DNA from: JARFQH01 sp963825595
GTDB taxonomy: Bacteria; Desulfobacterota; Desulfobacteria; Desulfobacterales; SG8-13
Direction of reading: 5' to 3'
DNA: 64,000 nt
Assembly: GCA_963825595.1 (NCBI GenBank)
Contig: CAWGUE010000011.1
Coordinates: 156,658 to 220,657, forward strand
The notes below the pieces were generated by a model that searched no databases, was not told where the DNA came from, and worked only from the letters and a program-made list of their open reading frames with translations. A program made the translations under genes and the position numbers. Of the stretch, positions 45,241 to 53,173 are shown piece after piece. Within the stretch, counting starts at the first letter, position 1, and every line of letters starts with the position of its first letter.

Positions 45241-45783
45241 ATGATTCGGGTCATGAATATCTTTCTTGTCGGATACCGTTGCACGGGCAAAACAACCGTC
45301 GGCAAGGCCCTTGCCGCCAAGCTGGGCCTGAATTTTGTTGACGCCGACCAGATGATATCTGCCGAAACCGGCTTGGACATTGCTGCAATCGTCGACAAAA
45401 TGGGGTGGGAGGCATTTCGCAAAAAAGAGCGGGAAGTGATTTCGCGGTTATCCCAACGCAACGGACAGGTCATCGCCACTGGCGGCGGCGTCGTCACTGC
45501 CCCCGAAAACGTGACGGTTATGCGCTCCAGCGGGACGGTCATCTGGCTGAAGGCTTCGCCGGAAACGATCCGAAGACGCATGCAGGCCGACCACGGCACC
45601 GCCACCAGCCGTCCCTCACTGACAGGGCAGGGAAGCCTTTTGGAGATCGACGAGGTCCTTATCGAAAGGAATCCTCTCTACGCACGTGCGGCTCAGCATT
45701 TCCTCGACACCGATAACGTGAGCATTAAGCAGGTCGTCGAGAAGATTATGGCGTTAACTGCCAACAACTTCGAAACGCGATGA
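45241..45783 (+). CDS. aroK: Shikimate kinase
   Basis: ATP-dependent phosphorylation of shikimate. 180 aa. P-loop GYRCTGKTT at residues 11-19, DADQMI with the shikimate-contacting Asp, FRKKEREVI, and TGGGVV are all standard; the lid Arg region (RPSLTGQG) follows. A second ATG four codons in is an equally good start. Nine bases after aroA in the operon. Confidence 0.95.
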   Translation: MIRVMNIFLVGYRCTGKTTVGKALAAKLGLNFVDADQMISAETGLDIAAIVDKMGWEAFRKKEREVISRLSQRNGQVIATGGGVVTAPENVTVMRSSGTVIWLKASPETIRRRMQADHGTATSRPSLTGQGSLLEIDEVLIERNPLYARAAQHFLDTDNVSIKQVVEKIMALTANNFETR

Positions 45784-45844
45784 ACAGACAAACCGGCCTA
45801 ACCGGCCAACGGACTTAACGGACTCAACCGCCCGGAGGCAGCTT

Positions 45845-46924
45845 ATGTCCAGTACATTCGGAACGCTTTACAGGGTAACGACCTATGGAGAATCCCACGG
45901 AAAGGGGGTCGGCGCCATAGTGGACGGCTACCCGCCGAAAATCCATCTGTCCGAAGCGGACATACAACCCCAGCTTGACCGTCGGCGGCCGGGGCAGAGC
46001 AAACTCACTACAGATCGCTCCGAAGCCGACCAGGTATCGATCTTGTCAGGCGTCGAAAACGGAATGACCCTCGGCACGCCGATTGCGCTGTTTGTCGCCA
46101 ATAAAGATCAGAAACCATCGGATTACAAGACGATGCGTGCCATCCCGCGCCCTTCGCATGCGGATTACACCTATCAGGTTAAATACGGTATTCGGGCTTC
46201 CAGCGGTGGAGGCCGATCGAGCGCACGTGAAACCATCGGGCGGGTCGCTGCGGGTGCCATGGCGGAAAAATTTCTCTTCGAATTATACCATGTTGATATT
46301 ATCGCCTGGATCAGTTCCGTCGGGACTGTCCAAGCCCCGGATGTCGATATCAGTCAGATTACCCGTGCGGATGTGGATCAGCACATCGTTCGTTGCCCCC
46401 ACCCATCCACCGCGGAGAAAATGCAGGCCGCCATCGAGGCCGCTAAAGAGGCTAAAGATTCGATCGGCGGTGTCGTCAGCTGTGTCTGCCGCGGTGTTCC
46501 GGCGGGTTGGGGAGAGCCTGTGTTCGACAAAGTGGAGGCCAAACTGGCCCAGGCCATGCTATCCATACCGGCCACCAAGGGGTTTGAGGTTGGATCCGGG
46601 TTTGCCGGTACCCGGATGCGCGGGTCGGTCCACAATGATCCGTTTGTTGTCAAAGGAGATCGGTTGGGTACGCGCACCAATTTTTCCGGTGGCATCCAGG
46701 GCGGAATTTCAAACGGAGAGCCGATCATTTTCCGGGTGGCCTTCAAACCACCGGCCACGATCGGCAAAGTCCAAGAAACGGCTGATTTTGACGGCGAAGA
46801 GGTCGTGTTGGAAGCCAAAGGGAGACACGATCCCTGCGTGGTCCCGCGGGCCGTACCGATCGTCGAAGCCATGTCGGCGCTGGTGCTGGCGGACTTCGCT
46901 CTGCGACAGAAAGCCCGAGGCTGA
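45845..46924 (+). CDS. aroC: Chorismate synthase
   Basis: FMN-dependent elimination of phosphate from EPSP to give chorismate. 359 aa. Signatures present: TYGESHGKGVGAIVDG, RRPGQSKLTTDR, SSGGGRSSARETIGRVAAG and GTRTNFSGGIQGGISNGEPI, with KGRHDPCVVPRAVPIVEAM near the end. AGGAGG-type site (CCGGAGGCAGCTT) upstream. The 61-bp gap from aroK holds short CGGCC/AACGG direct repeats. Confidence 0.97.
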   Translation: MSSTFGTLYRVTTYGESHGKGVGAIVDGYPPKIHLSEADIQPQLDRRRPGQSKLTTDRSEADQVSILSGVENGMTLGTPIALFVANKDQKPSDYKTMRAIPRPSHADYTYQVKYGIRASSGGGRSSARETIGRVAAGAMAEKFLFELYHVDIIAWISSVGTVQAPDVDISQITRADVDQHIVRCPHPSTAEKMQAAIEAAKEAKDSIGGVVSCVCRGVPAGWGEPVFDKVEAKLAQAMLSIPATKGFEVGSGFAGTRMRGSVHNDPFVVKGDRLGTRTNFSGGIQGGISNGEPIIFRVAFKPPATIGKVQETADFDGEEVVLEAKGRHDPCVVPRAVPIVEAMSALVLADFALRQKARG

Positions 46925-47126
46925 TTCACCGCAGAGGCGCCAAGGGCGCTTGGTTTAGGGTTCAAAGGTTCAGGGGTTCAAGGTTTCGGGGGTTTTTGCA
47001 TCAACCCTTTTATTAAATCACGCCTAAATGGCACAGTTTCTTTTGCGAACAAACGGGATGCCTGCGGCTAGTAGGCCGTGCTGAACGTTGAACCTTGAAC
47101 TCGGAACCACGAACCTGGAGCATTCT
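46925..47126. other. Spacer with GGTTCA/TGAACC short repeats
   Basis: Between aroC and tyrA. Contains clustered GGTTCAAAGG, GGGGTTCAAGGTTT (about 46960-46987) and the inverted TTGAACCTTGAACTC (47085-47100), which could fold over about 100 bases. No gene. Confidence 0.5.
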
Positions 47127-47861
47127 ATGATCGGAATAATCGGATACGGCCGTTTCGGCCAATTGGCAGCACGCCATCTTGCGAAAGAATACACCGTTAC
47201 TGTCTGCGGGAGAAGGAATATCGACGACGGCCATCTGCCTGCAAATGTTTGCGCTGGCTCCATAGAAGAGGCGTGCAATCAACGGATTGTTATCCCATGT
47301 GTACCGATATCGTCCTTTAAGGCAATGCTTAAAACGATATCACCAATGATCAGGCCGGATGCTTTGGTCGTCGATGTCTGCTCTGTCAAAACATATCCGG
47401 TCCAATGGATGCAGACAGAATTACCGGGAAGTGTCGCCATATTGGGTACTCACCCCATGTTCGGCCCTGACAGTGCCGCCGGCGGGATTGCCGGGATGAA
47501 AATTGCGCTTTGCCGCGTAAGAATGAGCGATTCACTTTACCTCAAGGCCGTCGACTACCTCAGGCGAGCCGGTTTAACGGTTATCGAAACGACGCCCGAA
47601 GAACACGACCGACAGATCGCTGTCAGCCTGGCGTTGACCCATTTCATCGGGCGCTCTCTTTCGGCTGTTAAGGCCGGCCAAATGCAAATCGACACGGAAG
47701 GCTATAAGCGACTTTTACATATTCTAGACGTCGTGGAACACGATACCTGGCAGCTGTTTGTCGATATGCACAGGTACAATCCTTACGCAAAGGATGTTCG
47801 GCAGGCCTTCATGCGGGCGGTCGAAAAGATTGAATCGGAGTTGAATGGCCCGGAAGAGTGA
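47127..47861 (+). CDS. tyrA: Prephenate dehydrogenase-family protein
   Basis: NAD(P)-dependent oxidative decarboxylation of prephenate (or arogenate) towards tyrosine. 244 aa, shorter than full-length TyrA and similar to the compact form. GIIGYGRFGQLAARHL is the Rossmann motif; VVDVCSVKTYPV, GTHPMFGPDSA and HDRQIAVSLALTHFIGR contain the substrate-contacting His and others. TGGAG lies seven bases before the ATG chosen; the longer frame from 47088 reads repeat DNA. Last gene of the aro cluster. Confidence 0.92.
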   Translation: MIGIIGYGRFGQLAARHLAKEYTVTVCGRRNIDDGHLPANVCAGSIEEACNQRIVIPCVPISSFKAMLKTISPMIRPDALVVDVCSVKTYPVQWMQTELPGSVAILGTHPMFGPDSAAGGIAGMKIALCRVRMSDSLYLKAVDYLRRAGLTVIETTPEEHDRQIAVSLALTHFIGRSLSAVKAGQMQIDTEGYKRLLHILDVVEHDTWQLFVDMHRYNPYAKDVRQAFMRAVEKIESELNGPEE

Positions 47862-47902
47862 TTCGAGCAGGGGTGAGTTTATGCCAATATCAACGACCTT
47901 AT

Positions 47903-48096
47903 TAGAAGTTATCTCAAAATTAGGATTTTGGTTCAAGGTCAAGGCGGATCCGAGTTTCCCCGCTGTGCGGGATTTCCCGTCTGATCGATTCTTCGTTGTG
48001 GGTCGCAGCCCGCAGGCATACGGACGTATGTCGAGGACTTGAAAGGAGGGACCAACGCAGAGATTGGGCCAAAAAACTATTTTGAGATAGCTTCTA
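47903..48096. repeat. Small inverted-end element, family 3
   Basis: Left TAGAAGTTATCTCAAAAT (47903-47920), right ATTTTGAGATAGCTTCTA (48079-48096); 17 of 18 positions are complementary and both outer ends carry TA, as expected for a Tc1/mariner-IS630-type MITE with TA target duplication. About 194 bp, no gene. Confidence 0.7.
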
Positions 48097-48100
48097 GTGT

Positions 48101-48322
48101 CTACCCTCCGTAGTTCTTCTCATCTCTAACGTACGATTCAAAATCCATTTCGAGCAGAAAACGGGAAACCATACCGCTTACCGCATCAGCGGTGTCTACC
48201 GTGTAATGCCCTTTTTCATTCCTCGCGGCCCTTCTTTTGGTCCAATCCACTATTGCTTTCAGTGATTCGGTCGTCATGACGACATTGGCGCGCACTTCAA
48301 TGGTGTCGATAGCGGCGGTCAT
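48101..48322 (-). CDS. Small conserved-type hypothetical protein (73 aa)
   Basis: Short soluble protein, no family recognised. The start is chosen because AAAGGAGGA lies nine bases upstream; this drops nine codons of a longer frame. Sequence MTAAIDTIEVRANVVMTTES, then KAIVDWTKRRAARNEKGHYTV-like charged helices and FLLEMDFESYVRDEK. Its stop lies five bases from the family-3 element. Confidence 0.6.
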   Translation of the reverse strand: MTAAIDTIEVRANVVMTTESLKAIVDWTKRRAARNEKGHYTVDTADAVSGMVSRFLLEMDFESYVRDEKNYGG

Positions 48323-48754
48323 GTAAAAAAATCCTCCTTTTCTATTCAATCGGCTCGGTCATTATTAACGGCAATAACAGACATGGACACTACATAGTGT
48401 CCATCCATGGCCTTTATAAGGGCACTGGCCCGTTTCCGATTCAGAAATGCGCAATTTTCTGCAAGTTCAAGGAAATCAAGGAATTGCGCGGAGGCGTACG
48501 CGTGTACGCCGCACAAGCGATTTCGCAGGTTGACGCCGAAATTGCGGAAACCTGCGGTCAAAACCCTTGTGCGGGCCCAGAGAAAAAAGGGCCAATTATG
48601 GATGGGCACTACCTAAGTAATCGGGCCATTAATTTACGGGAAATATACGCATTTTTTTGGGATTGTCAGGATAACAGCGGCGGTTTAAACAATGAATCAA
48701 ATCAAGCGGCGCCGCAACCACCAACATCCAAGCCAAATGAAAGGAGACTCACTG
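48323..48754. other. Intergenic region with repeat family 2
   Basis: Contains head-to-head element ends (ATGGACACTA-CA-TAGTGTCCAT, 48383-48404) and the 217-bp copy at 48395-48611. Nothing coding recognised; the plus-strand frame across it reads repeat sequence. Confidence 0.6.
48395..48611. repeat. Small inverted-end element, family 2, copy 2
   Basis: Left TAGTGTCCATCCATGGCC, right GGCCAATTATGGATGGGCACTA, reverse complements with few mismatches. Shares GGCGTACGC, CGCAGGTT, GAAACCTGCGG and AAACCCTTGTGCGGGC with copy 1 at 12216. Confidence 0.75.
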
Positions 48755-49051
48755 ATGAACACTGTAACCAAAACTTTTGCCGTCCTCACCGCCGTCCTGA
48801 CCGCTATTGTTCTTTTCAACACTGTCTGGGCTGCCGAATTGCCCCAAATTAATATCAACACCGCGACATCGCAGGAATTGTCCCAGCTAAAAGGGGTTGG
48901 ACCTGCCTATGCCGAAAAAATCGTCACCTACCGTGAAGCCAACGGCCCATTTGCAAAGCCCGATGACCTCGTAAACGTTCCGGGTATCGGTGCGAAGACT
49001 TACGAAGCCAATAAAGACCGAATCATCGTTAAAAAAAGGGTCAAGCAATAG
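48755..49051 (+). CDS. ComEA-like helix-hairpin-helix protein
   Basis: Exported 98-aa protein: signal peptide (TFAVLTAVLTAIVLFNTVWA), then the ComEA HhH domain ININTATSQELSQLKGVGPA, KIVTYREANGPFAKPDDLV, VPGIGAKTYEANKD. ComEA binds DNA in the periplasm for uptake in competence; many bacteria have short stand-alone copies of uncertain role. AAAGGAGA precedes the ATG. Its terminator is at 49091. Confidence 0.9.
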   Translation: MNTVTKTFAVLTAVLTAIVLFNTVWAAELPQININTATSQELSQLKGVGPAYAEKIVTYREANGPFAKPDDLVNVPGIGAKTYEANKDRIIVKKRVKQ

Positions 49052-49090
49052 TGCCAATGAAATTTATTTCTGATTAAAACTGCCGACCAC

Positions 49091-49131
49091 AAAACAGCCA
49101 CCGGGTCTAAAAGCCGCCGGGTGGCTGTTTT
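49091..49131 (+). terminator. Rho-independent terminator after the HhH gene
   Basis: AAAACAGCCACC (49091-49102) pairs with GGTGGCTGTTTT (49120-49131), a perfect 12-bp stem that includes the T run. Confidence 0.85.
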
Positions 49132-49154
49132 GCACGCAAATAGCCGCCCAGCAT

Positions 49155-49180
49155 AGAAAAGGCCATTTACGGATGGACAC
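49155..49180. repeat. Right-end fragment of repeat family 2
   Basis: AGAAAAGGCCATTTACGGATGGACAC equals the right end of family 2, without a left partner. It lies just upstream of the ERCC4 nuclease ribosome site. Confidence 0.55.
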
Positions 49181-49196
49181 CAATGAAGAGGGCAAG

Positions 49197-49862
49197 ATGA
49201 AAATAACCGCCGATTATCGTGAAAGACCTTCGGGAATAATCGATTTAATGATCCAGTTGGGGATAGACGTAACAATTGAGAAAATAACCTACGGAGACTA
49301 TATCATCAATGACCGCGTGACCATTGAGCGAAAAACGGCCCCTGACTTTCTTCTCTCCCTTATTGACGGGAGATTGTTCAAGCAGGTCGCGCGCTTGAAA
49401 AACAACACCAACCGTCCGCTGCTTCTTATCGAGGGAAATCCTTTCCGAACCGACCTCAAAGTCAGTCGATCCGCCATCCAAGGAGCGTTGTTAAATATTC
49501 AAACCATATTTTACCTGCCGATCGTTTATTCAAGATCAAGTGAAAAATCAATCGAGATGATGCAGCACATGTCCCGACAGATAGAGAAAAATATCGATGT
49601 CATGACCTTGCGCAGCGGATATCGCCCTCGCAAAATGGCTTCACGACAACTCTACATCGTTCAAGGACTGCCTGGAATTGGGCCGCAACTCGCAAAGCGT
49701 CTTTTAAAGCGGTTTGATTCGGTGACCAAGGTTCTGACAGCGTCTTTCGAGAAACTAAACGAGGTAAACGGAATTGGACCGGTCACCGCGGAAAAGATCA
49801 AGGAAGTGCTCGATGCCTCTTGGTGTCATGCTCTCAATTTAGAACAACCCGTCCTCCGATGA
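49197..49862 (+). CDS. ERCC4/XPF-type nuclease with C-terminal HhH domain
   Basis: 221-aa structure-specific endonuclease of the XPF/Mus81 (ERCC4) family. The catalytic motif ERKxxxD is ERKTAPD at 44-50, preceded by the acidic Asp34 in GDY; the C-terminal (HhH)2 has GLPGIGPQLAKRLLKRF and VNGIGPVTAEKIKE. Domain order is that of archaeal short XPF, uncommon in bacteria. I start at ATG behind GAAGAGGG; an upstream ATG lies inside repeat DNA. Expected to cut branched or flap DNA; neighbours give no further clue beyond the HhH gene before it. Confidence 0.9.
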   Translation: MKITADYRERPSGIIDLMIQLGIDVTIEKITYGDYIINDRVTIERKTAPDFLLSLIDGRLFKQVARLKNNTNRPLLLIEGNPFRTDLKVSRSAIQGALLNIQTIFYLPIVYSRSSEKSIEMMQHMSRQIEKNIDVMTLRSGYRPRKMASRQLYIVQGLPGIGPQLAKRLLKRFDSVTKVLTASFEKLNEVNGIGPVTAEKIKEVLDASWCHALNLEQPVLR

Positions 49863-49949
49863 CCCAGTTAATCCGCCTCACCAACCAACCAAACCGCGTA
49901 TAACCCTTCAACATTGATTCAAATATACTTGACAACGCTCCCCAAATAT

Positions 49950-49979
49950 GTTCAAACATTGAACGTTTATATTTTGAAC
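49950..49979. promoter_or_regulatory. Palindromic operator candidate GTTCAA-N3-TTGAAC
   Basis: Perfect inverted repeat GTTCAA (49950-49955), ACA, TTGAAC (49959-49964), plus a third TTGAAC at 49974-49979, about 150 bases upstream of the wHTH regulator and downstream of a TTGACA (49929-49934). Likely a binding site for a dimeric repressor, perhaps the regulator itself. Confidence 0.45.
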
Positions 49980-50131
49980 GCTCTGTCTTATGATCACAAT
50001 TTTTCGTTTTTCCATTACATTCCGCGGGGTTCGCTTGTGTAACTCACCCGGCGGAGCTATCTCCATCCAGAGACCCGCGTGCACAATTTGCCCACCAATT
50101 CCCCATTAAACCGGTAAAATACATTCCGCTG

Positions 50132-50713
50132 ATGAATCCCCAAGACCTCCGCACCCTCCATCTGCTTGAAGAAATCGAGAGAAACAATTCTCCGAGTCAA
50201 CGGCAGCTGGCCAGTAATCTGAATGTATCCGTCGGTTTGGTCAATTCTTTTGTCAAACGCCTGGCGGGCAAGGGCTATTTCAAAATTACCCATATTCCCA
50301 AGAACAGGGTAAGGTATTTGCTCACGACCAAGGGGGCGGCAGAGAAAACCCGGCTGACCTATGAGTACATAAAATATTCTTACGGATTCTACAGAGACGC
50401 CCGCAAAAAACTGAATCAGTTGTTTCGGAAGTTACAATCCCAGGGTGTAAAAGATCTCGTGTTTATCGGAGCGACCGATTTGGCTGAAATAGCTTACCTG
50501 ACTTTACAGGGAACCGACATCACGTTGGCCGCCGTTTTGGACGATGACCGCATCGGAAAAGAATTTTTAAACCATACCGTCCAAGCAACCGACCGGCTCG
50601 GCACAATTGACTTCGATCGAATTCTGATAACGGCCACCGAATCTTTTGAACATCTAAGAGAAAGACTCCAACACCTTGAAGTCGAAAATGAACGCATCTT
50701 GATGATACGATAG
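50132..50713 (+). CDS. Winged-helix regulator of the polysaccharide cluster (MarR-EPS-like)
   Basis: 193-aa DNA-binding protein. Residues 1-75 are a winged helix (LLEEIERNNSPSQRQLASNL as recognition-helix region, VGLVNSFVKRLAGKGYFKI wing), similar to the EPS-associated MarR-like family often found first in exopolysaccharide clusters of Gram-negative bacteria. A helical linker (90-110) and a Rossmann-like C-terminal domain (LVFIGATDLAEIAYLTLQG, LAAVLDDDRIGKEFL) suggest a nucleotide-sugar or cofactor sensor; that part is unusual. No strong ribosome site. It likely controls the following operon. Confidence 0.8.
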   Translation: MNPQDLRTLHLLEEIERNNSPSQRQLASNLNVSVGLVNSFVKRLAGKGYFKITHIPKNRVRYLLTTKGAAEKTRLTYEYIKYSYGFYRDARKKLNQLFRKLQSQGVKDLVFIGATDLAEIAYLTLQGTDITLAAVLDDDRIGKEFLNHTVQATDRLGTIDFDRILITATESFEHLRERLQHLEVENERILMIR

Positions 50714-50727
50714 GATCGGCATTTGTG

Positions 50728-51900
50728 ATGAGTAGCATGACAAATCAAAAAAAAGCATTGATAACGGGTATTACGGGTCAGGACGGCGCCTATCTGGCAG
50801 AGTTTCTATTGGATAAGGGATACGAGGTACATGGGATAAAGCGGCGCGCCTCACTTTTTAATACCCAACGCGTGGACCACCTCTACCAGGATCCGCATGA
50901 GAAGCATGTGCGTTTCGTTCTCCATTACGGTGATTTGACGGATGCGACCAACTTGATCCGGATTATCCAGGAGATCCAACCGGATGAGATTTACAACCTT
51001 GCCGCTCAAAGCCATGTCAAAGTTTCCTTTGAAACACCGGAATACACGGCCAATGCGGATGCATTAGGACCATTGCGCATTCTGGAAGCGATTCGGCTTT
51101 TGGGGTTAGGTGACAAAACGCGATTTTACCAGGCCTCCACCTCCGAGCTTTATGGCCAGGTTCAGGAAGTACCGCAATCGGAGAAAACCCCTTTCTACCC
51201 GCGCTCACCCTATGCCTGCGCAAAGCTTTACGGGTACTGGATTACCGTGAATTATCGGGAAGCGTACCACATGTTTGCCTGTAACGGGATTCTCTTCAAT
51301 CACGAATCACCGATACGCGGTGAAACATTTGTCACGCGTAAAATCACGCGGGCCGCCGCCCGAATTGCTCTCGGCTTGCAGGAAAATCTTTACCTCGGCA
51401 ACCTCGATGCGCTGCGGGATTGGGGACATGCCAAGGATTATATCGCCGCCCAGTGGCTGATGCTTCAGCAAGACGAACCGGATGATTATGTGATTGCGAC
51501 AGGCAAGCAGCACACCGTGAGGCAATTTTGCGAACATGCGTTTGCGGAAGTCGGTATCCGAATCAAATGGGAAGGGCAGGGAATCGATGAAGCCGGGGTC
51601 GTCGATGATATAACGCCGTCGAAGCTGCTGCAAAGTCACGACCGCAGGAATAAAATGCGGACGGTGAAAGCCGGAAAGAAAATTGTCTTTGTGGACCCCC
51701 GATATTTCAGGCCCACTGAAGTTCTCAACCTCCTGGGCGACCCGACCAAAGCGAAAAGGAAATTGAGTTGGCAGCCTGAAATAGGATTTGCGGAAATGAT
51801 TCATGACATGGTCGAACACGATCTCATCGAAACATTGCGTGAGCGGCTATGCCTGCAGAGCGGGTTTCACATGGCCGAGAGCGCCGAGGCCAGGATGTGA
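50728..51900 (+). CDS. gmd: GDP-mannose 4,6-dehydratase
   Basis: SDR enzyme converting GDP-mannose to GDP-4-keto-6-deoxymannose, precursor of fucose, rhamnose or perosamine. About 390 aa. TGITGQDGAYLAEFL is the extended TGxxGxxG, HYGDLTD and NLAAQSHVKVSFE follow, catalytic YxxxK is YACAKLYG, and the NADP/GDP region HESPIRGETFVTRKITRA is diagnostic. ATG chosen behind AGGAT; GTG one codon up is possible. No fcl, rmd or per gene follows in the window, so the next step must be encoded elsewhere. Confidence 0.96.
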   Translation: MSSMTNQKKALITGITGQDGAYLAEFLLDKGYEVHGIKRRASLFNTQRVDHLYQDPHEKHVRFVLHYGDLTDATNLIRIIQEIQPDEIYNLAAQSHVKVSFETPEYTANADALGPLRILEAIRLLGLGDKTRFYQASTSELYGQVQEVPQSEKTPFYPRSPYACAKLYGYWITVNYREAYHMFACNGILFNHESPIRGETFVTRKITRAAARIALGLQENLYLGNLDALRDWGHAKDYIAAQWLMLQQDEPDDYVIATGKQHTVRQFCEHAFAEVGIRIKWEGQGIDEAGVVDDITPSKLLQSHDRRNKMRTVKAGKKIVFVDPRYFRPTEVLNLLGDPTKAKRKLSWQPEIGFAEMIHDMVEHDLIETLRERLCLQSGFHMAESAEARM

Positions 51901-52154
51901 ATGTCATATTTAACTTTCTGTTAGAGGCCACTCAATTGGGAGGCCTGATTTTGAGGACGCTTTACTAAGGAAAATTCCAAGGCCGCGATGTATCCAATCT
52001 TAGAGATGGGCTTATTGCGTTCAATATCAGTTTCTGTTAGCTTGGCAGTAGTCGATTTTCGCCCATAATACCATCAGCAGAATTGATTCTTATAAAGAAA
52101 TTCCGGTTGGTATGACTTGTTTCGTCATAAGCTTAATCCACTGATATTATTAAA
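51901..52154. other. Gap inside the polysaccharide cluster with a minus-strand remnant frame
   Basis: 250-bp break between gmd and the next gene. On the minus strand a frame of about 50 codons (52076 down to 51921) reads GRKSTTAKLTETDIERNKPI and on to KIGYIAALEF without a start; it looks like a protein tail. May be the scar of a deletion or insertion. Confidence 0.3.
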
Positions 52155-53123
52155 ATGACGAAGAAGGTTTTTATTACAGGTGCCGGTGGTTTTATCGGGT
52201 CGGTGCTTTGTGAAAAGTTGCTGTCCGAAGGATATTCAGTCATCGGGGCGCAAAGATCACCGAAATCATTCTTATCGCAGCGCGGGATAGAACACGTTTC
52301 TATTGATTTAAACGATCAAAAAATAAAATGGGATGCAGTGCTCCCCGGTGTTGACACGGTGATTCATTTGGCGGCCCGGGTTCACGTGATGAGAAATAAT
52401 TCCGCCGATACCTTGACCGCCTACAGAAAAATCAATGTTCATGGAACAGAAAGACTGGCCCGCCAAGCGGCTGAGTTGGGTGTCAAGCAGTTTGTTTTTA
52501 TGAGTAGTGTCAAGGTCAACGGTGAGGAATCTTCGAGGCCTTACACCGAAATCGACGCGCCGGCCCCCATCGATTCTTATGGTATCAGCAAGATGGAGGC
52601 GGAACTGAAACTCAGAACGATTGCCGCTGAAACCGGGTTGGCACTCGTTATCCTCCGCCCCCCGCTGGTCTACGGCCCGGGAGTGAAAGCCAACTTCTTG
52701 AAATTGCTTCAGGCGGTCGATCGCGGCGGACCGCTTCCGTTTGCAAGCGTGAAAAATAAAAGAAGCTTGATTTACGTGGAGAATCTCGTGGATGCGATCG
52801 TTTCATGCGTTCGGCACCCCAAGGCCTTCGGCCAGACGTATTTGGTGAGTGATGGAGAGGATGTGTCAACGCCTGAATTAATCCGCATGATCTCGGTTTT
52901 ACTTCAGATGCCACCCCGGCTTTTTAGTGTTCCTGAAATTTTCTTACACATCGCGGCAAGGCTTACCGGTAAAAGGTCGATGATGGACCGACTCGTCGGA
53001 TCTTTGACAGTGGATTCGGCGAAGATCAGAGAAGATTTGGACTGGCATCCCCCATTTACTTTGCCGGAAGGCCTCGGGGAAACAGTCGCATGGTTTCGTC
53101 GTAACGACATGTCGAGCCAATGA
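52155..53123 (+). CDS. NAD-dependent epimerase/reductase (WbpV/WbiG-like SDR)
   Basis: 322-aa SDR. Rossmann motif ITGAGGFIGSVLCEKL, HLAARVHVM, SSVKVNG, YGISKMEAE (YxxxK), RPPLVYGPGVKANF. Best fit is the group of 4-reductases/epimerases acting on UDP-4-keto-6-deoxy-HexNAc made by WbpM, giving UDP-QuiNAc or FucNAc, since a WbpM-type dehydratase and a PGT follow. The ATG has no strong ribosome site. Substrate inferred from context only. Confidence 0.85.
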   Translation: MTKKVFITGAGGFIGSVLCEKLLSEGYSVIGAQRSPKSFLSQRGIEHVSIDLNDQKIKWDAVLPGVDTVIHLAARVHVMRNNSADTLTAYRKINVHGTERLARQAAELGVKQFVFMSSVKVNGEESSRPYTEIDAPAPIDSYGISKMEAELKLRTIAAETGLALVILRPPLVYGPGVKANFLKLLQAVDRGGPLPFASVKNKRSLIYVENLVDAIVSCVRHPKAFGQTYLVSDGEDVSTPELIRMISVLLQMPPRLFSVPEIFLHIAARLTGKRSMMDRLVGSLTVDSAKIREDLDWHPPFTLPEGLGETVAWFRRNDMSSQ

Positions 53124-53173
53124 GTGGCATCTTTTCATAATCCATCTCAGGTCGAAATTACTCACAAATTCCA

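Noticed and set aside
46083..46958. Plus-strand ORF of 291 aa within aroC
   Set aside because: Arg/Pro/Ser-rich shadow of chorismate synthase in another frame.
47013..47282. Minus-strand ORFs of 84-89 aa overlapping the start of tyrA
   Set aside because: They read repeat spacer and antisense tyrA; no ribosome site.
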